Of a stretch of 64,000 nt of DNA, positions 54,491 through 63,921 are shown in pieces. Location: the NCBI GenBank assembly GCA_052034255.1, contig JBPOIU010000019.1, forward strand, positions 8,509-72,508, written 5' to 3'. Origin of the DNA: JADJEK01 sp052034255. Its GTDB lineage: Bacteria; Planctomycetota; B15-G4; JADJEK01. The position numbers were made by a program, and so were the translations under genes. Under the pieces are notes generated by a model. That model saw nothing but the letters and a program-made list of their open reading frames with translations. It did no database searches and was not told the origin of the DNA. Positions within the stretch are counted from its first letter, which is position 1, and the number at the start of each line of letters is the position of its first letter.

Positions 54491-56580
54491 GGCGCGCTCC
54501 CTCCATCGAAGCCCAACGCGGCGAGCAGTAGATCGATCAGCTTGATGCCGAGGAACGGCGCGATCAGCCCACCCACGCCGTACACGAGCAGGTGGTGCGA
54601 CAACGTCGCAGCGGCGGGACGCGCCTTGTACGCGACTCCGCGCAGAGCCAGCGGAATCAGCGCGATCAGGATCAGCGCGTTGAACACGACGGCCGACAGG
54701 ATCGCGCTGTGCGGCGATCCGAGCTGCATCACGTCGAGCACGCCCAGTTGCGGGTATGTGGTCGCGAATGCCGCGGGCAGGATCGCGAAGTACTTCGCGA
54801 CGTCGTTCGCGATCGAGAACGTCGTCAGCGCTCCACGCGTCATCAGCAGTTGTTTGCCGATCTCGACCACGTCGAGCAGCTTGGTCGGATCCGAATCGAG
54901 ATCGACCATGTTGCCGGCTTCCTTGGCGGCCTGCGTACCGGTGTTCATCGCGACGGCCACGTCCGCCCGCGCCAGCGCGGGCGCGTCGTTCGTGCCGTCC
55001 CCGGTCATCGCGACCAGATTGCCGGCATCCTGGTACCTGCGGATCAGATCGAGCTTCGCCTCCGGAGTCGCCTGCGCCAGGAAATCGTCGACGCCGGCTT
55101 CGGCCGCGATCGCGGCGGCGGTCAGCGGATTATCCCCCGTGACCATGACGGTCTTGATGCCGATGCCGCGCATCGCGGCGAAGCGTTCGCGGATGCCGCC
55201 TTTGACGACGTCCTTCAGATGCACGACGCCGAGCGCGCGCGCGCCTTCGGCGACGACGAGCGGAGTCCCACCCGAGCGCGCGATGCGCGTCACCGTGTCG
55301 CGAATCGGCGCACCGAACGAACCGCCGTTCGCGGCGACCAGAGCTTCGATCGCGTCGGCGGCACCCTTGCGGATCGAGCGGCCATCGACGTCGACTCCGC
55401 TGACGCGTGTCGTCGCGGAGAACGGGATGAAGCGCGCTCCGAGCGCGGCGACGTCACGCTGCCGCAGCCCGAATCGCTCCTTCGCGAGCACGACGATGCT
55501 GCGACCCTCCGGGGTTTCGTCGGCGAGCGACGCCAACTGCGCCGCGTCCGCCAGTCGCGCGGCATCCACGCCCGGTCCCGGCAGCAGGTCGACGGCCTGC
55601 CGATTGCCGAACGTGATCGTTCCGGTCTTGTCGAGCAGCAGCACATCGATGTCGCCGGCGGCCTCGACCGCCTTGCCCGACGTCGCGATGACGTTCACGC
55701 GCAGCAAGCGATCCATGCCGGCGATGCCGATCGCCGACAACAGCCCGCCGATGGTCGTCGGGATCAGACAGACGAGCAGCGCGACCAGCGTCGCCAGCGG
55801 CACCGCGGATCCCGCACCCGCGACGTCCGCCGCGTAGCGCGAGAACGGTTCCAGCGTCGCGGTCGCGAGCAGGAACACGAGCGTCAGTCCGGCGAGCAGC
55901 ACGTCCAGCGCGATCTCGTTCGGCGTCTTGCGCCGCGTCGAACCCTCGACGAGCGCGATCATGCGGTCGAGGAACGTCCCGCCGGCGACCGCGGTGATGC
56001 GGACGACGATCCAATCCGACAGCACGCGCGTTCCGCCGGTCACGGAGCTGCGATCCCCGCCGCTCTCGCGGATGACGGGAGCGCTCTCGCCCGTGATCGC
56101 GCTCTCGTCGACCGAGGCGACGCCTTCGACGACTTCGCCATCCGATGGGATCACGTCTCCGGCGCGCACCAACACGTGCTCGCCGATGCGCAGTTGCGCG
56201 GCGGAGATTTCGGCGACCTCGGCGTCGGGTCTCGGCTGCGTCAGTCGGCGCGCGACGAGTTCGCGCCGCGTCGCGCGCAACGACGCCGCCTGCGCCTTGC
56301 CGCGGCCTTCGGCGAACGCCTCGGCGAGCGCCGCGAACCATACGGTCACCCACAGACACGCCGCGATGGTGCCTTCGAACCAAGCGGCGGTCGCGCCCTT
56401 CTGCCACGTCGCTTCGATCCACAACCACGTCGTGAACGCGCTGCCGACCCACACCACGAACATCACCGGATTGCGTGCGACGCGGCGCGGATCCAGCTTG
56501 CGTAGGGAATCCGCGAGGACGGGACGCAACCCGGATCCCCACATGGACGGGCGCTTGCGATCAACGGCCGCATGCGACAT
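54487..56580 (-). CDS. kdpB: KdpB, K+-transporting P-type ATPase catalytic subunit
   Basis: A 697-residue P-type ATPase: TGES at 163-166, phosphorylated Asp317 in DKTGT, MTGDGTNDAPAL for Mg/ATP, about seven helices. The Ser166 of TGES corresponds to the serine phosphorylated for inhibition in E. coli KdpB. The start at 56580 has GAGGAG seven bases upstream; longer in-frame sequence has no ribosome binding site. It couples ATP hydrolysis to K+ entry through KdpA. It is separated from kdpA by 87 bases. Confidence 0.95.
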   Translation of the reverse strand: MSHAAVDRKRPSMWGSGLRPVLADSLRKLDPRRVARNPVMFVVWVGSAFTTWLWIEATWQKGATAAWFEGTIAACLWVTVWFAALAEAFAEGRGKAQAASLRATRRELVARRLTQPRPDAEVAEISAAQLRIGEHVLVRAGDVIPSDGEVVEGVASVDESAITGESAPVIRESGGDRSSVTGGTRVLSDWIVVRITAVAGGTFLDRMIALVEGSTRRKTPNEIALDVLLAGLTLVFLLATATLEPFSRYAADVAGAGSAVPLATLVALLVCLIPTTIGGLLSAIGIAGMDRLLRVNVIATSGKAVEAAGDIDVLLLDKTGTITFGNRQAVDLLPGPGVDAARLADAAQLASLADETPEGRSIVVLAKERFGLRQRDVAALGARFIPFSATTRVSGVDVDGRSIRKGAADAIEALVAANGGSFGAPIRDTVTRIARSGGTPLVVAEGARALGVVHLKDVVKGGIRERFAAMRGIGIKTVMVTGDNPLTAAAIAAEAGVDDFLAQATPEAKLDLIRRYQDAGNLVAMTGDGTNDAPALARADVAVAMNTGTQAAKEAGNMVDLDSDPTKLLDVVEIGKQLLMTRGALTTFSIANDVAKYFAILPAAFATTYPQLGVLDVMQLGSPHSAILSAVVFNALILIALIPLALRGVAYKARPAAATLSHHLLVYGVGGLIAPFLGIKLIDLLLAALGFDGGSAP

Positions 56581-56667
56581 GGCGTACTCCTCGGCGATTG
56601 CGTTCGAGCTCCGCGCACGCGTCGCTCGTCGACACACGTCGACGCACGACGGCGGGGAGCGATCCGG

Positions 56668-58392
56668 TCAACGGGTGAACAACTGGAAGTGCTCGGCGAT
56701 CGGGCCGAGCATCAATGCCGGCACGAACGTCAGCGCTCCGACGAGCACTACGATCGCGATCAAGAACGACGTGAACAGCGGGCCGTGCGTCGGCAGCGTG
56801 CCCGGACCCGGAGCGCTCGGCTTCTTCGCCGCCAGGGCGCCGGCGAGCGCCAGCACCGGGATCAAGACGCCGAAGCGACCGATCCACATGCAGATGCCGA
56901 GCGCGAGATCGAAGAACGGCGTGTTCGCGGCGAGTCCGCCGAACGCGCTGCCGTTGTTGCCGGAGGCCGACGAGAACGCGTAGAGGATCTCGCTGAAGCC
57001 ATGCGCTCCAGGATTGGCGACGCCCTGCCTGCCGGCGTCCAACGACGTCGCGCACGCGGTCCCGACCAGAATCGCCGCGGACGGCAACAGGATGCCGAGG
57101 ATCGCCACTTTGGTTTCGAACGCCTCGATCTTCTTGCCCAGGTACTCGGGCGTTCGCCCCACCATCAGGCCGGCGACGAACACGGCGAGGATCACGAACA
57201 ACAACATCCCGTAGATGCCGGAGCCGACGCCGCCGAACACGATTTCACCGAGCTGGATCAGCATCAGCGGGATCGCTCCCGCGAGCGGCAACAGCGAGTC
57301 GTGCATGCCGTTCACCGAGCCGTTGCTCGCAGCCGTGGTCGCCACCGCCCACGCAGCCGTGTCGATCGTGCCGAAGCGCGTCTCCTTCCCTTCAGGGTTC
57401 CCCCCGGGTTGGCGGTCCGTGGCGCGCGCGTCGATCCGCGTGGTGTCGAAACGCGGGTTGGCGCGATTCTCGGCGATGACCGTCGCGAACAGCGCGAGCA
57501 AGAACGGGATCGCCATGGCCGCGAACAGCGTCCGGCCTTGCCGGGGATCGCGCACCATGCGGCCGAACGTGAAACACAGCGCCGCCGGCAGCAGCAGGAT
57601 CGACAGCCACTCGAGCAAGTTCGACAGCGGAGTCGGGTTCTCGAGCGGATGGGCGGAGTTCGCGTTGAAGAAGCCGCCGCCGTTGGTGCCGAGTTGCTTG
57701 ATCGCGACTTGGGACGCCACCGGGCCGACCGGGATGAACGCGCCCGCGGAGTCCCCTTCGAGCGGGGCCGCGACGAAGCCCGACTCCAGCGTCTGCGGCA
57801 CGCCCTGCGCGACCAACGCGACGCCGAGCACGAGCGAGAGCGGCAGCAAGACCTGCACGCTCGCTCGAATGACGTCGGCGTAGAAGTTGCCGATCGACTT
57901 CGCTCCGCGCCGCTCGAGCGCGCGGAACAACGCGATCGCGACCGCGATGCCGACCGCGGCGGACAGGAAGTTCTGCGTTCCGAGCCCGACCGCCTGCACG
58001 AAGTTGGTCAAGGAGCTCTCGCCGCCGTAGGCCTGCCAGTTCGTGTTGGTGATGAAGCTCAATGCCGTGTTGAACGCGAGCTCGGGCGCGACGGCGGCGA
58101 AGCCGCGGTCGTTCCACGGCAGCACGTGTTGCAGCCGCAGCAGTCCGTAGAGCACCAGCGCCCCGACCGCGTGGAACGCCAGCGCGTCGAGCGCGTAGCG
58201 GCGCCAGCCGCTTTCTTGCAGCGGGTGGATCCGCAACAGCCGCAGGAGCGCGCGTTCGAGTGGGCCGAAGATGCGCGACGTCCACGTCGGTTCGTCGCCG
58301 AAGATGCGCGCGATCCAATGTCCGACGGGCGCCGCGAGCGCGAACAACGCGAGCACGGGAACGAGGAGGCGAATGACGTCCATGCCGCTCAT
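56668..58392 (-). CDS. kdpA: KdpA, K+-binding and translocating subunit
   Basis: A 574-residue membrane protein with about 10 helices and four selectivity-filter-like loops, visible as SFITNTNWQAYGGES (about 110-125), QLGTNGGGFFNANSAHP (about 230-247), GSVNGMHDSL (about 340-352) and SSASGNNGSAFGG (about 462-474). The GTNGGG core binds K+. The start is ATG 58392 or 58383; the first overlaps the kdpF stop as ATGA and is preferred. KdpA forms the potassium channel-like portion of KdpFABC. Confidence 0.95.
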   Translation of the reverse strand: MSGMDVIRLLVPVLALFALAAPVGHWIARIFGDEPTWTSRIFGPLERALLRLLRIHPLQESGWRRYALDALAFHAVGALVLYGLLRLQHVLPWNDRGFAAVAPELAFNTALSFITNTNWQAYGGESSLTNFVQAVGLGTQNFLSAAVGIAVAIALFRALERRGAKSIGNFYADVIRASVQVLLPLSLVLGVALVAQGVPQTLESGFVAAPLEGDSAGAFIPVGPVASQVAIKQLGTNGGGFFNANSAHPLENPTPLSNLLEWLSILLLPAALCFTFGRMVRDPRQGRTLFAAMAIPFLLALFATVIAENRANPRFDTTRIDARATDRQPGGNPEGKETRFGTIDTAAWAVATTAASNGSVNGMHDSLLPLAGAIPLMLIQLGEIVFGGVGSGIYGMLLFVILAVFVAGLMVGRTPEYLGKKIEAFETKVAILGILLPSAAILVGTACATSLDAGRQGVANPGAHGFSEILYAFSSASGNNGSAFGGLAANTPFFDLALGICMWIGRFGVLIPVLALAGALAAKKPSAPGPGTLPTHGPLFTSFLIAIVVLVGALTFVPALMLGPIAEHFQLFTR

Positions 58393-58481
58393 GCGAAACG
58401 CTCCGGGTCGACGATCGCGACGACGAGGTATGCGGTCAGTGCCACGACGAGCACCAGGGCGATCACGGCGTCGACGTTCAT
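58389..58481 (-). CDS. kdpF: KdpF, small stabilising subunit
   Basis: A 30-residue hydrophobic peptide (MNVDAVIALVLVVALTAYLV, then VAIVDPERFA), the right size and sequence pattern for KdpF: one membrane helix ending in a PERF motif that is conserved among KdpF proteins. Its stop overlaps the kdpA start (ATGA) and its start overlaps the stop of the preceding small gene. Confidence 0.9.
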   Translation of the reverse strand: MNVDAVIALVLVVALTAYLVVAIVDPERFA

Positions 58482-58567
58482 GGCTGACTCCGCTTCGCGG
58501 GTCGCGCGACGAGCAGTGCGAGCGCCCCGAACAGTCCGATCAGCAATGCGAGACAGAGCAGGTCCAT
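58478..58567 (-). CDS. 29-residue membrane protein, first gene of the kdp operon
   Basis: A tiny frame MDLLCLALLIGLFGALALLV followed by ARPAKRSQP. GGAGG lies six bases before the ATG at 58567, an excellent ribosome binding site, and the stop overlaps the kdpF start (ATGA at 58478-58481). The one predicted membrane helix and basic tail resemble the small proteins often found upstream of kdpF. Functional data are absent; it could be a second KdpF-like stabiliser or a leader peptide. Confidence 0.75.
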   Translation of the reverse strand: MDLLCLALLIGLFGALALLVARPAKRSQP

Positions 58568-58668
58568 CGAATCCTCCGCGTGCGACGCGGGAGGAGTTCT
58601 AGGCCGATCGACCTCAAGGCGGCATCAAGACTGGATGGCGACCGGCGGCGGCGCAGCGCGCGTTCGCG

Positions 58669-61600
58669 CTACATCTGTGCCTTCAACACCTTGCGTGCTT
58701 CCCGAACCACCGCGGCGTTGAACATGTCGACATCGAGGAACAGCCGACGCTTCTCGGAATCCTCGAACTCCGCGGCGCGCTCGAGCACGAGGTCGAATGC
58801 GCGCGCCAGGTACTCCGCCGCCTCTTCCTTGCGCTTCAGCTTCTTCAAGCAGCGGTAGTGGACGAACAGGGTCTCCGCGGCGCGCTTCTTGCCGGCGCGA
58901 CCGGACTCGACGAACTTCAATCCCTTGCGGCTGACCGCCAGCGCGAACTGCGGCGCATCGGCGGCCAGGTGCGCGAAGGCGAGCACGGTGTACGCGTACG
59001 CCTCCTGGCGTTCGAGGCCGAGTTGCTGCGCGCGCTTGACCGCGGCACTGGCGTGCACGACGGCCTTCGCGGGATCGCGCGCACTCCATTGCCGAGCCGA
59101 GTAGGTCAGCGCCAACGCGATGTGCGAGTAGACCTCGTACGCCGGATCGTCGTCCCCCGCCAGTCCGGCGATGGCTTGTTCGAGGCGCGTGATCGCGACG
59201 TCGTACTCGCGGCGCCGCAGCGCGAGGTCTCCCTGCAGGTATTGGCAGCGCGCGAGTTGGACTTGGTCCGAGCATGCGGTCGCGACGTGCTCGGCGACGT
59301 CGACGGCTTTCGCGCCGCGCGCGACGTCGCCGATCTCGCGGTACGCACGCGCGATGTGGAAGAACGCGCGACTGCGCCCGCGATCGTCCTCGAGTTCCTC
59401 GAACGACTTCAACGCTTCCTTGAACGTTCGTAGCGCTTCCTGCGCGCGGTCCGTCGACAGCAGGTATTGACCGAGCAGCAGCATGCCGAACGCGCGGCCG
59501 GTTTCGTCGCCGGCCTTGCGCGCGAGTTCGTCCGCCTGGCGCAGCACGTTCTCGCAGTCCGGGTCGCCGAGGAAGCGCTGGACTTCGGCCTTCACGCGCA
59601 ACGCCGCGGCTTCGAGCGACGGATCGCCGGATTCGATCGCGGCCATGCGCGCGCGCTCGGCGTGATGGACCGCGGCGAACGTGCGCGCCGTCACGGCGTT
59701 GAAGCGCGCGAGCATCACTTCGGATTCGGCGATCTCCGCGGCACGGCCGAGGTCGTGCGCCGCGCGCGCCGCGACCACCAGACTGTCGCCCTGCGCCTCC
59801 CGATGCCCGAGGTGACCCGCGATCGACGCGCGCACCTGATGCAGCGCGAACACGTCCTCCGGAGCCAATGGCGCTCCGCTTGCCGCGGCTTTCTCGGCGT
59901 GCTGCACGGCGGTGTTCGCGAGCCGCTCGGCGCGCTCGTGCTGGTTGCGCGCGACGAGGAACTTCGCCGCGCCGACGAGGTAGCGCGCCGCCGGGCCGTG
60001 CTCTTCGGCGATGGAATAGTGCACACCCGCTTCGTAGGCGGCCCGTGTCGCCTCGTGCGCATGCGCGGCCTCTTTCGCCAACATCTGCGCGACGCGGAGG
60101 TGGTGCTTCTGCTTCGCCGCGGGCTGCAGGCGCGCGTAGACCTGTTCGCGCAACATGTGGTGATCGAAGCGGTATGCCTGGTCGAACGCGCGGATCATGC
60201 GATAGCGATCGACGAGGCGCGACACGATCTGCGACGCCGCCGTGAAATCGAGGCCGAGTCCCTCGACGACCGGCTCGATCTTGAAGCGCGGTCCGAACAC
60301 CGACGCGAACTCGAGGAAGGCGCGGGCTTGCGGATCGACGTCCTCGAGGCGCCGGGACAGCAGTTCCGCGATCGAGTTCGGGATCGGCAGCTGCCGCAGA
60401 TGCGACGGTTGCGGATCGTGCAGGCGGCCGCGGCGTTCGAGGTCCTCGATCAGCGCGAACAGGAACGCCGGATTGCCTTCACTGGCCGAATGGAGGCGTT
60501 CGGCGAGCGGTTTCTCGACCCGACGCGGGACACCGAGGTCGCGCACGATGCCGGCGACCGCGGGACCGCTCAGGCGATCGAGCCCGACCCACACCGCTTC
60601 CCGTACTCCCTGCACGACCTTCAGGAACTCGGTGTGGGGATGCGTCGGATCGACCACGTCGGCTCCCGACGTGCGCACCGTGAACACCAACGCGATCGGG
60701 AACATCGCGACCGAGCGCACCAGCGATTCGAGGACCTTCAACGCCGCGGCGTCCGCGAACTGCAGGTTCTCGAGCACCAGGATCAGCGCGGTTTTGATCG
60801 ACAACGTGCGGATGACTTCGGCGTACAGCGCCGGGATCGCGTCCTTCGGCAGTTGCGACAACGCCTGCTCGGGCTCGCGATCGTCGATCAGCGCGGCGAA
60901 CGCTTCGGCGAACACGCGGCGCTCGATCAAGTGCTCGCGCAACGACTCGATGAGCTTCTCCCGGCGCTGCTCGCGCGGAAGCGTCTTGAGCTCGAACGCG
61001 AACAGCAACGCTTCGTTCAACGCGAAGTACGGCAGCGGCGTCGCGACGTCGAGGAAGCGCGAGACGACCGCATTGGTCGGGAACGCGCCGACTTCGGCTT
61101 CTTCGAGCGCGGCGTCGACGAGGCGCGTCTTCCCCGCTCCGGCCTCGCCGGCGACGACGACGACGCGCCCGCTGCGGCCGATCGTCGCCGTGCGCAATGC
61201 GTCGACGATCGTCTCCAGCTCGCGCTCGCGGCCGTGGACGCGCGTGACGCGCGTGACCTTCAGTTGACGGCGCGCCTTGGACAGCCGCTCGATGCCGGTC
61301 TCCCCGGCGACGTATTGGCGCCACCACTCGGAGCGCTCGCGTTCGGTCAGGATGTCGGCGACGCGGCGCGCGGGCCTCAACCGGAACTCGGGTTTCTTCT
61401 CGAGCAGAGCCGAGACCACGCGCTCCAAGAGGTACGTCACGCCGGGCGCGGTGCGCGACAACGGCGGCGCGACGAGGTTCGCGTGCGCGTGCATCGTCGT
61501 CTTCAGGTCGTCGCCGTGGAACGGGTTCTTGCCGCTCGCCATCTCGTAGAGGAGCACGCCGAGCGCGTAGAGATCGGCTTCGGGGCCGACGTCGAAGCCT

Positions 61601-62184
61601 TCGAGCTGCTCGGGCGCGGCGTACGCGATGCTGCCGAGGAACGTGCCCGGCAGCGAGATCTCGGTCCTCGGCTCGAGGAGACGCGAAAGCCCGAGATCGG
61701 CGATCACGGCGTGGCCGTCGTCCTCGACGAAGACGTTCGCGGGCTTGATGTCGCGATGCACGGCTCCGGCGTCGTGGATCGCCGCCAAGCCATCGGCGAT
61801 CTCGTGGCCGAGCTGCAGCACGCGCTCGATCGGCAGCGTCTTGGCTTCGTCGAGCACGCTGCGCAGCGTCTTGCCGCGCAGGCGCTGCATCGCCATGAAA
61901 TGCACCTCGACGCCGCTGTGGGTCTCGGCGCCGACGTCGTGGATGCGCATGACGCGCGGGTGACGCAACTTCTGACCGATTCCGCCCTCGCGCTCGAAGC
62001 GCTTCACGAGGTCCGGATTCGCGAGATGCGGATGGAGGATCTTCAGCGCGACCTCGGCGTCGGCGCGCAAGCCGCGCTTCGCCTTCACCACGCGCGCCAA
62101 ATAGACGGTGCCCATGCCGCCTTCACCGAGCTTCTCGATCACCCGGTAATTGCCGATTTGGCGGTCCTGGAAGGCGGTCGTCAT
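58669..62184 (-). CDS. Ser/Thr kinase fused to AAA ATPase and TPR domains
   Basis: A 1171-residue cytosolic protein. The kinase domain (about 12-290) has the Gly loop GEGGMG, Lys48, HRD at 143-145 (HRDIKPAN) and AAPEQ near 189, but DLG (163-165) replaces DFG, a change seen in some active kinases. A P-loop ATPase domain of the AAA_16/ORC-STAND type follows (about 310-650) with Walker A GEAGAGKT (346-353). The C-terminal half (about 720-1171) is helical and TPR-like. Kinase-ATPase-TPR fusions of this type resemble the eukaryotic-like LuxR/MalT-related signalling proteins. The start at 62184 matches the kinase N-terminus, although the AGGAG upstream is only two bases away. It is upstream of the kdp operon by 101 bases but apparently not coupled. 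Confidence 0.87.
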   Translation of the reverse strand: MTTAFQDRQIGNYRVIEKLGEGGMGTVYLARVVKAKRGLRADAEVALKILHPHLANPDLVKRFEREGGIGQKLRHPRVMRIHDVGAETHSGVEVHFMAMQRLRGKTLRSVLDEAKTLPIERVLQLGHEIADGLAAIHDAGAVHRDIKPANVFVEDDGHAVIADLGLSRLLEPRTEISLPGTFLGSIAYAAPEQLEGFDVGPEADLYALGVLLYEMASGKNPFHGDDLKTTMHAHANLVAPPLSRTAPGVTYLLERVVSALLEKKPEFRLRPARRVADILTERERSEWWRQYVAGETGIERLSKARRQLKVTRVTRVHGRERELETIVDALRTATIGRSGRVVVVAGEAGAGKTRLVDAALEEAEVGAFPTNAVVSRFLDVATPLPYFALNEALLFAFELKTLPREQRREKLIESLREHLIERRVFAEAFAALIDDREPEQALSQLPKDAIPALYAEVIRTLSIKTALILVLENLQFADAAALKVLESLVRSVAMFPIALVFTVRTSGADVVDPTHPHTEFLKVVQGVREAVWVGLDRLSGPAVAGIVRDLGVPRRVEKPLAERLHSASEGNPAFLFALIEDLERRGRLHDPQPSHLRQLPIPNSIAELLSRRLEDVDPQARAFLEFASVFGPRFKIEPVVEGLGLDFTAASQIVSRLVDRYRMIRAFDQAYRFDHHMLREQVYARLQPAAKQKHHLRVAQMLAKEAAHAHEATRAAYEAGVHYSIAEEHGPAARYLVGAAKFLVARNQHERAERLANTAVQHAEKAAASGAPLAPEDVFALHQVRASIAGHLGHREAQGDSLVVAARAAHDLGRAAEIAESEVMLARFNAVTARTFAAVHHAERARMAAIESGDPSLEAAALRVKAEVQRFLGDPDCENVLRQADELARKAGDETGRAFGMLLLGQYLLSTDRAQEALRTFKEALKSFEELEDDRGRSRAFFHIARAYREIGDVARGAKAVDVAEHVATACSDQVQLARCQYLQGDLALRRREYDVAITRLEQAIAGLAGDDDPAYEVYSHIALALTYSARQWSARDPAKAVVHASAAVKRAQQLGLERQEAYAYTVLAFAHLAADAPQFALAVSRKGLKFVESGRAGKKRAAETLFVHYRCLKKLKRKEEAAEYLARAFDLVLERAAEFEDSEKRRLFLDVDMFNAAVVREARKVLKAQM

Positions 62185-62229
62185 GGCTCCTGCGCGCACC
62201 CGCGTTCCTTGCGGGTCGGAAAAGGCGGG

Positions 62230-62237
62230 ATTATAGT
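62230..62237. promoter_or_regulatory. Overlapping divergent -10-like elements between kinase and cysS
   Basis: The sequence ATTATAGT contains TATAAT on the minus strand (62235 to 62230), 46 bases before the kinase start, and TATAGT followed by CCGCCC on the plus strand (62232-62237), 153 bases before cysS. The shared overlap may make the two promoters mutually exclusive. Confidence 0.4.
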
Positions 62238-62349
62238 CCGCCCGCTTCGCGCTCCTTCCGCTCCTTTCGTCTCGCGAATGGTCTCGCGAGCGTCGCGTCG
62301 TGAGGGACGCGATGCCGCTGGCGCGCACATCGCGCGCTGGCCGATGACG

Positions 62350-62369
62350 CCGGGCATTCCGATGCCCGG
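62350..62369 (+). promoter_or_regulatory. Hairpin in the cysS leader
   Basis: Perfect 8-base stem (CCGGGCAT with ATGCCCGG) with a TCCG tetraloop, 21 bases before the GTG start of cysS. It could influence translation. The conserved T-box antiterminator sequence is not present. Confidence 0.4.
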
Positions 62370-62390
62370 TGTCCGTCCGAGGGGCCCGCC

Positions 62391-63818
62391 GTGATCCGCT
62401 TCCACAACACGCTGTCGCGCAAGCTCGAGGACTTCGTGCCGATCGTGGCCGGCAAGGCCGGCATGTACAACTGCGGCCCGACCGTCTACTCGAGCCAGCA
62501 CATCGGCAACTACCGCGCGTACGGTTTCACGGATCTGTTGCGGCGGTTCCTCGATCTGCGCGGGTTCCAGGTGACGCAGGTGATGAACATCACCGACGTC
62601 GGCCATCTGCGCGACGAGGTCCACGACGCCGGCGAGGACAAGCTCGAGGCCGCGGCGCGCAAGGCGAAGGTCGATCCGCAACAACTCGCGGCGATGTACA
62701 CGCAGGAGTTCTTCGACGGACTCGACCTGCTGCGCGTGAAGCGCGCGCATCACTACCCGCGCGCGACGCAGCACGTGCCGCAGATGATCGAGATCATCCA
62801 AGGGCTGCTCGACAAGGGCATCGCGTACCGCGTCGGCGACGAGGTCTACTACGACGTCGCGCGCTTCCCGAACTACGGCGCGCTGTCGGGCAATCGCGGC
62901 GACGAACTCGAGGCCGGCGCGTCGGAACGCGTCGCCGACGAGGTCATGGCGAAGAAGCGCCATCCACGCGATTTCGCGTTGTGGAAGTCCGATCCGCACC
63001 ACATCCAGCAATGGGATGCGCCGTGGGGTCGAGGCTTCCCGGGCTGGCACATCGAGTGCTCGGCGATGTCGCGTACGTACCTCGGCGACACGTTCGACAT
63101 CCACACCGGCGGCGAGAACAACATCTTCCCGCACCACGAATGCGAGATCGCGCAGAGCGAGGGCTTCACGGGCAAGCGCTTCGTGAACGTCTGGTTGCAC
63201 GCCGCGCACCTCAATCTCGAGGGCGAGAAGATGGCGAAGTCCGAGGGCAACGTGCTGTACCCGAAGGACTTGGTCGCGCAGGGCGTGTCGCCGGTCGCGA
63301 TCCGTTGGTACTTGCAGTCGGTGCATTACCGGCAGCCGATGAACTTCACGCGCGAAGCGCTGAAGGCTGCGAGCGCCGGCGTCGAACGCTTGTTGAACTT
63401 CCACGACTCGCTGAAGCATCGCGCGGACAAGGGCCCCGAGGGGGTCGCGGCGGTCAACGTCGTCGAGTCGCTCGACGAGGCGAGGGTGCGGTACGTCGCG
63501 GCGCTCGACGAGGACTTGAACGTCGCCGAGGCGAACGCCGTGCTGTTCGACCTCATGCGCGCGCTGAACGCGATGGACCTCACGCGTGGCGACGCGGCGG
63601 CCGTGCTCGGCTTCCTCACGGACGTCGATCAGGTGCTCGGGATCCTGCCGGCGACGGAGGAGTCGCTAGAGGTCGAAGTCGAACGGAAGATCCAGGAGCG
63701 CGAGGCCGCGCGGAGGCGCAAGGACTTCAAGGCGTCCGACCGCATCCGCGACGAACTGCTCGCGAAGGGAATCGTCCTGATGGACTCGCCCGAGGGCGTG
63801 AGGTGGCGAAAGAAGTGA
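62391..63818 (+). CDS. cysS: Cysteinyl-tRNA synthetase
   Basis: A 475-residue class I synthetase. HIGH-like motif HIGN at 37-40, KMSKS-like motif KMAKS at 279-283, and zinc ligands Cys28, Cys222, His247 and Glu251 in the spacing known from E. coli CysS (28, 209, 234, 238). The WHIECSAMS and HTGGENNIFPHHECE blocks are diagnostic. It attaches Cys to tRNA-Cys. The GTG start at 62391 has GAGG eight bases upstream, and its first residues MIRFHNTLSRK match the family. It is divergent from the kinase-ATPase-TPR gene. Confidence 0.96.
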   Translation: MIRFHNTLSRKLEDFVPIVAGKAGMYNCGPTVYSSQHIGNYRAYGFTDLLRRFLDLRGFQVTQVMNITDVGHLRDEVHDAGEDKLEAAARKAKVDPQQLAAMYTQEFFDGLDLLRVKRAHHYPRATQHVPQMIEIIQGLLDKGIAYRVGDEVYYDVARFPNYGALSGNRGDELEAGASERVADEVMAKKRHPRDFALWKSDPHHIQQWDAPWGRGFPGWHIECSAMSRTYLGDTFDIHTGGENNIFPHHECEIAQSEGFTGKRFVNVWLHAAHLNLEGEKMAKSEGNVLYPKDLVAQGVSPVAIRWYLQSVHYRQPMNFTREALKAASAGVERLLNFHDSLKHRADKGPEGVAAVNVVESLDEARVRYVAALDEDLNVAEANAVLFDLMRALNAMDLTRGDAAAVLGFLTDVDQVLGILPATEESLEVEVERKIQEREAARRRKDFKASDRIRDELLAKGIVLMDSPEGVRWRKK

Positions 63819-63837
63819 AACGCTCGGGCCGCTAGGC

Positions 63838-63921
63838 CCGACGCCTGCTCGGGCGTCGGCCTTCGGCTGCGGTACGGAGGCTCTGCCTCCGTAGGCCAAG
63901 GCGGGGGCCGAAGGCCCCCGC
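63838..63921 (+). terminator. Cluster of three GC-rich hairpins after cysS
   Basis: Three perfect stems follow the cysS stop: 63838-63845/63852-63859 (8 pairs, 6-base loop), 63873-63881/63885-63893 (9 pairs, TCT loop), 63901-63909/63913-63921 (9 pairs, GAA loop). They are probably a terminator region or part of a GC-rich intergenic repeat that continues to the window edge (63922-64000), where I see no gene. Confidence 0.5.

Noticed and set aside
62238..62390. T-box or other riboswitch in the cysS leader
   Set aside because: The T-box antiterminator consensus is absent; only one short hairpin is present, so it is listed as a plain hairpin.
59467..62394. 975-codon plus-strand frame opposite the kinase-ATPase-TPR gene
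   Set aside because: Antisense shadow with Arg/Glu/His-rich composition and no domain; the minus-strand product has kinase and P-loop motifs.
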